Shown one piece after another: positions 1 through 5,210 of a DNA stretch of 6,215 bases. The notes below the pieces were generated by a model. That model did not search any database and was not told the origin of the DNA. It saw only the letters and a list, made by a program, of their open reading frames with translations. The DNA is from an uncultured Ignavibacteria bacterium. GTDB taxonomy: Bacteria; Bacteroidota; Ignavibacteria; Kapaibacteriales; UBA961. A program made the position numbers and the translations under genes. The stretch lies in NCBI GenBank assembly GCA_937868245.1, contig CALMMI010000700.1:1-6215 (forward strand). Direction: 5' to 3'. How positions within the stretch are numbered: position 1 is the stretch's first letter; each line of letters begins with the position of its first letter.

Positions 1-147
1 AACATCGCCCAGCTTTTTTGCTGCACTAAGATAGGTAACATGTCCTGAATGCAGAATATCGAAGCATCCATTTGTAAAAACGACTTTCTTGTTTGCCGAG
101 CGTAATTCCTGGCAAACTTCAGCGAGGATTTGGCGGGAGATGAGCAT
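1..147 (-). CDS. rfaE2: D-glycero-beta-D-manno-heptose 1-phosphate adenylyltransferase, N-terminal 49 residues (partial)
   Basis: Reading leftward from the ATG at 147, the frame stays open to the window edge (49 codons); the rest lies outside. Residues 22-48 read VVFTNGCFDILHSGHVTYL..AKKLGD, the nucleotidyltransferase core with its HxGH motif (HSGH at 33-36), and they match the C-terminal half of HldE/RfaE. In that family the enzyme transfers AMP from ATP to heptose 1-phosphate, giving ADP-heptose for the LPS inner core in the cytoplasm. The protein starts only about 20 residues before the core, so it is a stand-alone adenylyltransferase and not the kinase-adenylyltransferase fusion of enterobacteria. 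No Shine-Dalgarno sequence is visible before the ATG. Related cytidylyltransferases (TagD, glycerol-3-phosphate type) share the HxGH fold, but the TNGCFDILHSGHV wording favours RfaE2. The gene is co-oriented with rsmB upstream across a 179-nt gap. Confidence 0.85.
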   Translation of the reverse strand, partial: MLISRQILAEVCQELRSANKKVVFTNGCFDILHSGHVTYLSAAKKLGDV

Positions 148-326
148 AAAAATTTACAGATGAATATAGTAAAGTTTGCTATAAATAAATTTAACAAGCT
201 CATTGTATCTATTTAGTTTTGTCACCCTGAGCTCGTCGAAGGGGTCAATTACTTTCCATGTTTTGATGTCAAGATTGTTTTCTAAGATCTCAAATTACAG
301 TAACTGAAAAAAGTCAAATTATGTGC
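148..326. other. Intergenic gap between rsmB and rfaE2
   Basis: This 179-nt AT-rich spacer lies between two leftward genes. It holds one GC-richer element (221-246, listed separately). On the minus strand, weak promoter-like hexamers for rfaE2 can be found: TTGTTA at 197-192 and TACTAT at 170-165. Their 21-nt spacing is longer than a normal sigma-70 promoter, so they are not called. No hairpin followed by a T-run is present in the leftward direction, so no terminator for rsmB is called. No small ORF with a plausible start and ribosome-binding site was found. Confidence 0.6.
221..246. repeat. Candidate dispersed short repeat (CCCTGAGCTCGTCGAAGGG core)
   Basis: A compact GC-rich block stands out from its AT-rich surroundings. 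The core at 225-243 has CCCT and AGGG arms closing a loop of 11 nt, and GAGCTC and TCGA are each self-complementary inside it. The wording closely resembles a short element (CCCTTCGACAAGCTCAGGG type, read on the other strand) that I recall as scattered in many copies between genes in a range of bacterial genomes; that recollection is not a database result. Only one copy is present here, so the repeat nature cannot be shown from this window. No T-run follows on either strand, which argues against a simple intrinsic terminator. Confidence 0.45.
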
Positions 327-1613
327 TTAACTCGTGATAGGGGTCTGAGCAGGTTCTGTCTTTACTTCATTCCTCTTAAACAACGCAACATAAAACCCGT
401 CAAACCCATCCGTAGCAGGGCTAAACCTACGTTCAGATTCAAGTCTCCACTCAGGATGGCTTTCTACAAATGTACGTGCTTGGGCTTCACCTTCAGAAGG
501 TAAAATACTGCAAACTGAATAGACAAGTGTACCTGTCGGTTTGGTCATACGTGAGTATGAAACGAGTAAATCCTGTTGTTGTTTATGCAGCGACTCTACA
601 TGCTCAGGTTTCAAATTATACTTTGCTTCAGGGTTACGGCGAAGAACCCCTAAACCTGTACATGGGGCATCAATCAACACCATATCGGCGCTTTCTTTAA
701 GACGCTTGATAGTTTTGGTAGAAGTAATCTGACGAGGCTCGATAATTGAAACGCCTGCCCGAGCAGCCCGTTGTCGGAGTGCTTCCAGTTTTTTCTCGGA
801 GGTATCAAGTGCAATAATTTTCCCCTTATTATTCATGATTTGCGCAAGCTGAAGGGTCTTTCCACCCGCACCTGCACATGCATCAATCACTCTCATTTTT
901 GGCTTTACTCCTGTAAGTGGAGCTATCATTTGCGAATTTGCATCCTGCATCTCGAAATGTCCGTCTTGAAACTCATCCGTTTTGAAAATCCCGGCTGACG
1001 AACTAAGAACAATTCCGCATTCAAGATCAACAAGTGGTTTTGCATCTATACGCATGGTTTTGAAATTACGAAGTAATTCCTGACGTGTAGTCTTAAGAAG
1101 ATTAGTTCGGATTACAGCTTGCGCCGGAGTATGTAGAGCTGCAATTTCACGTTCCCATACTTCCTCGCCGAGTTCTTGCACTCCGAGTGCATCAAGCCAA
1201 TCAGGAATTGAATACTTCACCGCCCGGTTTTTGGAAAGCTCTACAGCCCGAGCTTGCATTGCCTCGAAGTGTTCAGGGATAACATTTGAGTTTGCAGGAT
1301 AGTTCCTTAGGGCAAGCCACGCCGTATAGACATAGGAATTAAAGCCGGGTGTTTGGGCAACTGCTTGCAATAACCGTACATTCCTCAGCATATCATAGAG
1401 GGTTACAACCAAAAACTCCTTTTCAATACCGGATAAATCATTCGTTTTAAGTAATGTTTGAAGTTCTTTATCGGCATGACGATGAGTAATAATAATACTT
1501 TCCAATGCCTCAAGCAGCATTTCGGAAATGAGAGTAAGGCGATCGGGATCTAAGGCGTTAGGATGTACCATTATATAATTTTTAGCGTAAGGAAATATGT
1601 TCTTTTCTTGCAT
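327..1613 (-). CDS. rsmB: 16S rRNA (cytosine-C5)-methyltransferase, RsmB/NOL1/NOP2/Sun family
   Basis: This 428-residue protein uses S-adenosylmethionine to methylate C5 of a cytosine in 16S rRNA (C967 in E. coli for RsmB). Residues about 25-130 are helical, with no catalytic motif, and fit the NusB-like RNA-binding domain. The Rossmann methyltransferase follows: SAM-binding DACAGAGGKT at 244-253, acidic D270 in IIALD, and DAPCTGLGVLRRNPE at 315-329, with C318 matching the product-release cysteine. TLVYSVCSI at 362-370 contains C368, matching the nucleophile; the usual YSTCS reads YSVCS. DGFDGFYVALFKR at 402-414 is the family's closing motif. Length equals E. coli RsmB (about 429). The ATG at 1613 is preceded by only a weak AGG; an in-frame ATG at 1571 (residue 15) is an alternative start with no better site. 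The substrate could be another 16S cytosine (RsmF type), but the N-terminal extension favours RsmB. It follows the S4 gene by 45 nt. Confidence 0.88.
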   Translation of the reverse strand: MQEKNIFPYAKNYIMVHPNALDPDRLTLISEMLLEALESIIITHRHADKELQTLLKTNDLSGIEKEFLVVTLYDMLRNVRLLQAVAQTPGFNSYVYTAWLALRNYPANSNVIPEHFEAMQARAVELSKNRAVKYSIPDWLDALGVQELGEEVWEREIAALHTPAQAVIRTNLLKTTRQELLRNFKTMRIDAKPLVDLECGIVLSSSAGIFKTDEFQDGHFEMQDANSQMIAPLTGVKPKMRVIDACAGAGGKTLQLAQIMNNKGKIIALDTSEKKLEALRQRAARAGVSIIEPRQITSTKTIKRLKESADMVLIDAPCTGLGVLRRNPEAKYNLKPEHVESLHKQQQDLLVSYSRMTKPTGTLVYSVCSILPSEGEAQARTFVESHPEWRLESERRFSPATDGFDGFYVALFKRNEVKTEPAQTPITS

Positions 1614-1658
1614 AGCCTACAGTTTTAACTATGGGGGCTAATTGGATAATTTTAAAAG

Positions 1659-1877
1659 TTATGACGGCTGTTTCACAACTTTGACAGTTTTGTTTTCAAA
1701 TTCCACCACATCATCAGGGCGTGTTTTATAGCGTTTGCGTGTTTCTACCACGCCGTTTACAGTTACGTAGCCGTCGGCAATTACAAACTTTGCCTCACCA
1801 CCCGAGCCGCATAAATCAGCCGCTTTGAGTAATTTGCACAGTTCGATATATTCGTCTGTAATAGGAAATGTTGTCAT
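1659..1877 (-). CDS. Small S4-domain RNA-binding protein, YbcJ-like
   Basis: A 72-residue protein made almost entirely of one S4 RNA-binding domain. Residues 11-20 (IELCKLLKAA), the GSGGEAK turn at 24-30, and VTVNGVVETRKRYK at 38-51 follow the order and spacing of E. coli YbcJ (about 70 residues), including the ELC-LLK helix and the VETRKR basic patch expected to contact RNA. The exact RNA target of YbcJ-type proteins is not established; ribosome-associated roles are usually proposed. The frame is open further upstream to an ATG at 2030, but that extension would overlap the end of lptG by over 120 nt and has no S4 resemblance. The ATG at 1877 gives the family's normal length and sits 25 nt after the lptG stop. 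No Shine-Dalgarno sequence precedes it, so translation may depend on coupling to lptG or on an AT-rich leader. It is probably in the same transcript as lptG and rsmB. Confidence 0.85.
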   Translation of the reverse strand: MTTFPITDEYIELCKLLKAADLCGSGGEAKFVIADGYVTVNGVVETRKRYKTRPDDVVEFENKTVKVVKQPS

Positions 1878-1902
1878 GATTTTAGTATAAATATAGTTGA
1901 AA

Positions 1903-2985
1903 TTACTTCGGCGTTCGGATAATAGTAATGATTGCAACAAAGAAAAAGATAATATTCGGCATCCAGCCCACAATTGCAGCATCAATATCGAGAGGCGCGC
2001 CAAGTGCCTGACCGATTTTTGTAAATGCAAGATAACAAAAACTTATCACCATTGCTGCAGCAATATTGACCGCCATCCCCGATTTTTTACGAACCGAAGC
2101 GAACGACACCCCGAACAGTACCACAATCACACTTGCAAACGGAAATGCGTATTGTCCGTAATAGTCAATCAACTGTGAACGGACATCTTTGCCGCCATGC
2201 GCCAGTAGGTCAATATACGAACGCAGTTCATCAAAATTCATCTCGGACGTAGAACGTTGGAGTTGAACGATTTGGCTATGTGTTAGTTTGATGTTGATTG
2301 CACCATTCGGACGGTGTTGAAAGGTAATCCCTTGCGGGGTATATTCCCGTTCGATAACATCATACGCTTTCCACCCAGGATGCACAGAATCCCACTCTAT
2401 TCTTCCGGCATCAATCCGCTTGGTAAGGTGCGGGACATGTTCGTCTGAATATTCTTCTACAGCAACACCGGTTCCCGATTTCTTTGCTCCGTCGTACAGT
2501 TGGATTATTACATTTCGAAGCGGTTCATCACGGAAATAGAGATTGTAAACTGTTGTTGATTCCGACCCCTTTTGCAAGTATTTCCGTTCAATTGCAGCCT
2601 TTTTCTGATTTGAGACCGGTACTACCCACCCGTTGAAATATAGCTGACCTGCACTAAGAATAATACTGACTATAAACAAAGGAATCAGCATTCTCTGCAA
2701 GCTCATCCCTCCGGATTTCATAGCTGTTATTTCGTTCGCAGTAGAAAGTTGCCCGATTGAGAATAAACTCGAAATCAATGCTGCAACAGGTGTAAGCAGC
2801 TTGAGAATTTCAGGGAAAAAGTGCAGATAATACTCGCCGATTACCCAAACGGATGCTTTCTTGTCCAGAAAATTATCCAAACTTTCCAAGAGGTTGACCA
2901 CAAGGAAAATCAAACACAAGGCAAACAAACTAAACATCAGCGTAAAAATGAACTTACGCAGAATATAGCGGTCAAGGATTGTCAT
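1903..2985 (-). CDS. lptG: LPS export ABC transporter permease, LptF/LptG (YjgP/YjgQ) family, LptG-like
   Basis: A 360-residue inner-membrane permease. In the known system LptF and LptG pair with the ATPase LptB to extract lipopolysaccharide from the inner membrane and feed it through LptC/LptA to the outer membrane. Features visible: ILDRYILRKF at 3-12 leading into membrane segment 1 (about 13-33), segment 2 (about 57-80), the conserved GQLSTANEITAMKSGG-S--RM stretch at 78-99, segment 3 (about 100-121), a periplasmic beta-rich domain (about 122-275), then three C-terminal segments (about 281-298, 304-323, 338-357). This 3+3 layout and length match LptG of E. coli (360). The LDRYI start and the C-terminal IGQALGAPL-----GWMPN resemble LptG more than LptF, but the assignment within the family is not certain. 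No LptF or LptB is in the window. It starts 12 nt after the 78-residue gene and has no obvious Shine-Dalgarno, so translational coupling is likely. Confidence 0.87.
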   Translation of the reverse strand: MTILDRYILRKFIFTLMFSLFALCLIFLVVNLLESLDNFLDKKASVWVIGEYYLHFFPEILKLLTPVAALISSLFSIGQLSTANEITAMKSGGMSLQRMLIPLFIVSIILSAGQLYFNGWVVPVSNQKKAAIERKYLQKGSESTTVYNLYFRDEPLRNVIIQLYDGAKKSGTGVAVEEYSDEHVPHLTKRIDAGRIEWDSVHPGWKAYDVIEREYTPQGITFQHRPNGAINIKLTHSQIVQLQRSTSEMNFDELRSYIDLLAHGGKDVRSQLIDYYGQYAFPFASVIVVLFGVSFASVRKKSGMAVNIAAAMVISFCYLAFTKIGQALGAPLDIDAAIVGWMPNIIFFFVAIITIIRTPK

Positions 2986-2997
2986 GCGGTAATGGGG

Positions 2998-3234
2998 TTA
3001 GGCAATACTGTCAAACTGGTACGAGGCGATTTTTACATCAAAGATGTCACCGTTTTTATAATAGGAACTATATTCCGGATGGAGCGGTTCGTTTACTTTG
3101 ATTTTTGCCCAACACCCGCCTTTATATTCAATCACTTCTGCGGAATACAAGTCCTCACCTTCATGTTTTAGAACATAATTTGCTCCGACAATTGGAGGGT
3201 TTTCCTTGTCGATTTTATCATGGATTCGTTTCAT
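2998..3234 (-). CDS. Hypothetical 78-residue soluble protein, first gene of the lptG operon
   Basis: I do not recognise this family. The reading frame gives a 78-residue protein with no signal peptide and no membrane segment, rich in charged and aromatic residues. The first 13 residues (MKRIHDKIDKENP) look helical and charged. Residues 18-50 and 60-75 alternate hydrophobic and polar residues with GG/GD turns (YKGGCWAKIKV, NGDIFDVKIASY), suggesting a small all-beta domain, possibly SH3- or OB-like; that fold is inference. There is a single cysteine, C41. Support for it being real: a strong AAGGTGA ribosome-binding site 5 nt before the ATG, the best on this strand; stop codon 12 nt before lptG; same strand and position as an operon leader gene. 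A role linked to LPS export is guilt by association only. The 12-bp palindrome at 3243-3254 overlaps its ribosome-binding site. Confidence 0.72.
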   Translation of the reverse strand: MKRIHDKIDKENPPIVGANYVLKHEGEDLYSAEVIEYKGGCWAKIKVNEPLHPEYSSYYKNGDIFDVKIASYQFDSIA

Positions 3235-3235
3235 T

Positions 3236-3246
3236 ATTTCACCTTT
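3236..3246 (-). promoter_or_regulatory. Strong ribosome-binding site of the 78-residue gene
   Basis: On the minus strand AAGGTGA is followed by a short A/T spacer and then ATG at 3234. It is a near-perfect anti-Shine-Dalgarno match and fixes the start of the 78-residue gene. It contrasts with the lptG, S4 and rfaE2 starts, which have no visible site, and with rsmB, which has only a weak one. Confidence 0.65.
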
Positions 3247-3254
3247 TGCAAAAG
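3243..3254. promoter_or_regulatory. Perfect 12-bp palindrome CTTTTGCAAAAG overlapping the leftward ribosome-binding site
   Basis: The sequence CTTTTGCAAAAG is its own reverse complement. On the minus strand its last bases form the AA.GG part of the AAGGTGA ribosome-binding site of the 78-residue gene. A second TTTGCA lies just beyond it (3255-3260). It could be a dimeric repressor operator or, less likely given the absence of a loop, a weak RNA structure. The palindrome itself is seen directly; any function is inference. Confidence 0.35.
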
Positions 3255-3265
3255 TTTGCAGATTA

Positions 3266-3299
3266 CAAATATTCCAATCTCTAATTGGTACGGAACAAA
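3266..3299 (-). promoter_or_regulatory. Weak candidate promoter for the leftward operon (Bacteroidota-type boxes)
   Basis: On the minus strand AATATTTG (3273-3266) matches the Bacteroidota -7 box TAnnTTTG at all but the first base, and a TTTG (3299-3296) stands 22 nt upstream as a possible -33 box, slightly longer than usual spacing. It lies about 30 nt before the start of the 78-residue gene. The AT-rich context makes chance matches easy. Confidence 0.25.
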
Positions 3300-3483
3300 G
3301 ACTGTTCTATTGTTAAAATACAGTTGAATTCTTGATTTTTAAGTAAAAATGAAGAGTTCAATACGTAACTATATTGTTTAAAGAAAAAGATGTAACGTTT
3401 TTATGCCGTACTTCTTTTTAAGAATGGTGGTTTCGACTCGATTTTTCAGTACAAAATTATGTAAATTTTGCAATTTCTTTAAT

Positions 3484-3489
3484 TATAAT
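3484..3489 (+). promoter_or_regulatory. TATAAT -10-like box upstream of the DUF1800 gene
   Basis: A perfect TATAAT lies 26 nt before the ATG, which would give a leader of about 20 nt. At the expected 16-18 nt upstream there is no good -35 hexamer; TTGCAA at 3468-3473 is too close (10 nt). An alternative Bacteroidota-style reading is AAATTTTG at 3463-3470 (one mismatch from TAnnTTTG). Either could be the true promoter. Confidence 0.35.
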
Positions 3490-3504
3490 CTATTTTACGA
3501 ATTC

Positions 3505-3510
3505 AAGGAG
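3505..3510 (+). promoter_or_regulatory. Ribosome-binding site AAGGAG of the DUF1800 gene
   Basis: AAGGAG followed by a 5-nt spacer (CTATT) and ATG at 3516 is a textbook Shine-Dalgarno arrangement, and it decides the start codon that places the RRxFL motif at residues 3-7. Confidence 0.75.
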
Positions 3511-3515
3511 CTATT

Positions 3516-5162
3516 ATGAACAGACGAGATTTTTTACTTCGTTCTTCTAAAAAGCCATTTTCTCCTCCTGCAATCGAATCGGCAGGGTTAGAACCATACA
3601 CCGGTGAGTGGACTTCAAAACAAGCATATCATTTACTTCGTAGAGCAATGTTCGGTGCTACACCCAAAGATGTTGCAGTTATTTTAAAAGGTAGCATGAG
3701 TCAGGCAGTGGATATGCTTCTTGCTCCTGTACCTGCTGCTGCACCGATAGCATACGTAGCAACAGGCGGTGTTGCACAGGGGCAGCCGTGGGCAACAGCC
3801 GGTTATGACGCCAATCAGGAAAACTCACGTCTTACGCAGCTCCAGTCGTGGTGGATAAAACTTATGCTCGATCAAGGAATTTCACTTACCGAAAAAATGA
3901 CACTTTTCTGGCATAATCATTTTTCTTGCGGGGCAAATTCTGTAAAAGATGCACGGTATATGTACAAGCAGAACGATTTGCTACGCCAGAATGTATTTGG
4001 GAATTTCAAAACCCTTGCAAAACAAATCTCACTTGACCCAGCAATGCTTCGTTACTTGAGTGGTTCGTACAACACAAAAACAAGCCCAAATGAAAATTAT
4101 GGACGGGAATTACAAGAACTTTTCAGCATCGGAAAAGGGCCTGAAATTGCTCCCGGTAATTACACTCATTATACCGAAGCTGATGTTAAAGCTGCTGCAA
4201 AAGTTCTTACCGGATGGTCCGACGACCAGGCAGGGTTAACATATAAATTTACGGATGCAAATCACGATACTAATGATAAAACCTTTTCATCAGCCTATGG
4301 TAACAGGGTTATCAAAGGAGGAAAGGGCAAAACAGAAGCATTGCGTGAGATGGATGATTTACTCACAATGATTTTTGACCAGAATCAAACAGCTGTATAT
4401 TTGGTGCGTAAAATTTACCGATGGTTTGTGGATTATGTAATCGACAGTGAAGTAGAAAAGAATATCATTCAGCCGCTTGCTGATATTTTCAGAGCGAGTA
4501 ATTACGAGGTAAAACCGGTATTGAACGCACTTTTCAAAAGTGCACATTTTTATGATAACACAAAAATAGGGTGCATGATTAAAGCGCCTACGGATTTAGT
4601 ACTCGGAACTATCCGCCTCTTTCCTCATCCATTACTTTTTCCGACTGCACTACCGCAAACAAATTGGGCATACCGTACACTCCGAAGAGTGATGGCTACA
4701 ATGCAATTGGATATTATGAACCTACCTAATGTGGCAGGTCTCCCAGCCTATTGGCAAGAACCTGTTTTCCACGAAATTTGGATAAATGCCGATACGCTTC
4801 AAAAGCGTGTGAAATTTACCAATGATTATAGTTTTGATAAGTTTAGACTTGATGAAATGGACTACGGAACTGCTCCAAGGATTGACCCTCTGGAAGCTGT
4901 GAAATATATCACAGATCCTTCGAATCCTGTAACAATTGTAACGGAATTTGCCCAAATTATGTATCCGGTACAAATTACATCTGAGCAAGTAACCGAGCTT
5001 AAGAATATTCTTATACCAGGGTTACCTGATGTTGAATGGACAGTTGAATGGAATGATTATCAGAAAAACCCAACCGACGACGCTAAGTCAACAGCCATAG
5101 CAGATAAACTTCGTTTGCTTCTTAAATACATGCTTGCAATGGCAGAATACCAACTTTCATAA
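3516..5162 (+). CDS. DUF1800 domain-containing protein
   Basis: A complete 548-residue member of the DUF1800 family, whose biochemical function is unknown. Recognisable family stretches, in order: HLLRRAMFGAT at 39-49, EKMTLFWHNHFS at 126-137 (the HNHF signature), NENYGRELQELFSIG at 192-206, LTGWS at 231-235, LVRKIYRWFVD at 296-306, and the closing MAEYQLS. The length is within the usual range for the family. A linker rich in Ala, Pro and Gly spans about 70-98. The N-terminus, MNRRDFLL, resembles a twin-arginine motif, but the next 25 residues (SSKKPFSPPAIES...) are polar and proline-rich with no hydrophobic core, so a normal Tat signal peptide is not present. No lipobox, membrane anchor or C-terminal sorting domain is seen. 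The start is supported by AAGGAG. The DUF1501 gene follows after 48 nt on the same strand, the usual pairing for this family, so the two products probably work together. Confidence 0.9.
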   Translation: MNRRDFLLRSSKKPFSPPAIESAGLEPYTGEWTSKQAYHLLRRAMFGATPKDVAVILKGSMSQAVDMLLAPVPAAAPIAYVATGGVAQGQPWATAGYDANQENSRLTQLQSWWIKLMLDQGISLTEKMTLFWHNHFSCGANSVKDARYMYKQNDLLRQNVFGNFKTLAKQISLDPAMLRYLSGSYNTKTSPNENYGRELQELFSIGKGPEIAPGNYTHYTEADVKAAAKVLTGWSDDQAGLTYKFTDANHDTNDKTFSSAYGNRVIKGGKGKTEALREMDDLLTMIFDQNQTAVYLVRKIYRWFVDYVIDSEVEKNIIQPLADIFRASNYEVKPVLNALFKSAHFYDNTKIGCMIKAPTDLVLGTIRLFPHPLLFPTALPQTNWAYRTLRRVMATMQLDIMNLPNVAGLPAYWQEPVFHEIWINADTLQKRVKFTNDYSFDKFRLDEMDYGTAPRIDPLEAVKYITDPSNPVTIVTEFAQIMYPVQITSEQVTELKNILIPGLPDVEWTVEWNDYQKNPTDDAKSTAIADKLRLLLKYMLAMAEYQLS

Positions 5163-5198
5163 TATCCATTTCCTTAACCCTGAAAATTCTAAACTATC

Positions 5199-5205
5199 AA
5201 GAAAG
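5199..5205 (+). promoter_or_regulatory. Weak ribosome-binding site AAGAAAG of the DUF1501 gene
   Basis: AAGAAAG lies 5 nt before the ATG at 5211. It is a purine-rich, imperfect Shine-Dalgarno sequence and much weaker than the site of the DUF1800 gene upstream. No promoter or terminator is visible in the 48-nt gap (5163-5210), so the gene is probably read from the DUF1800 transcript. Confidence 0.45.
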
Positions 5206-5210
5206 ATTAT

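Larger units (their letters stand above)
3235..3515. promoter_or_regulatory. Divergent intergenic region between the lptG operon and the DUF1800-DUF1501 operon
   Basis: This 281-nt, strongly AT-rich region must carry the control signals for both outward-facing units. It contains a TATAAT box for the rightward unit, a weaker Bacteroidota-style box for the leftward unit, a 12-bp palindrome at the leftward ribosome-binding site and several short inverted repeats (CCAAT-5 nt-ATTGG at 3274-3288, TTCTT-TTT-AAGAA at 3412-3424, AAATT-4 nt-AATTT at 3463-3476). TTTGCA occurs three times on the plus strand (3245-3250, 3255-3260, 3467-3472). No coding frame with a convincing start and ribosome-binding site was seen in it. 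Many of these matches could arise by chance in such AT-rich DNA. Confidence 0.6.

Noticed and set aside
165..197. Sigma-70 promoter for rfaE2 (TTGTTA and TACTAT)
   Set aside because: The spacing of 21 nt is outside the normal 16-19 range and the region is AT-rich enough for chance matches.
221..246. Intrinsic terminator for rsmB
   Set aside because: The possible stem is short and imperfect and no T-run follows on the minus strand.
321..998. Several rightward open frames of 60-76 codons (321-503, 470-700, 541-732, 771-998)
   Set aside because: They lie almost entirely on the opposite strand of rsmB, have cysteine-rich or random composition and no family resemblance.
1878..2030. Upstream extension of the S4-domain gene to an ATG at 2030
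   Set aside because: The extra 51 residues overlap the end of lptG out of frame and have no S4 resemblance; the ATG at 1877 gives the normal YbcJ length.
1897..3171. Rightward open frames at 1897-2178 and 2821-3171
   Set aside because: Antisense shadows of lptG and the 78-residue gene; sequences are low-quality and without recognisable domains.
3412..3424. TTCTT-TTT-AAGAA hairpin as a terminator or attenuator
   Set aside because: A five-pair AT stem with a three-base loop is too weak, and it lies upstream of the promoter candidates.
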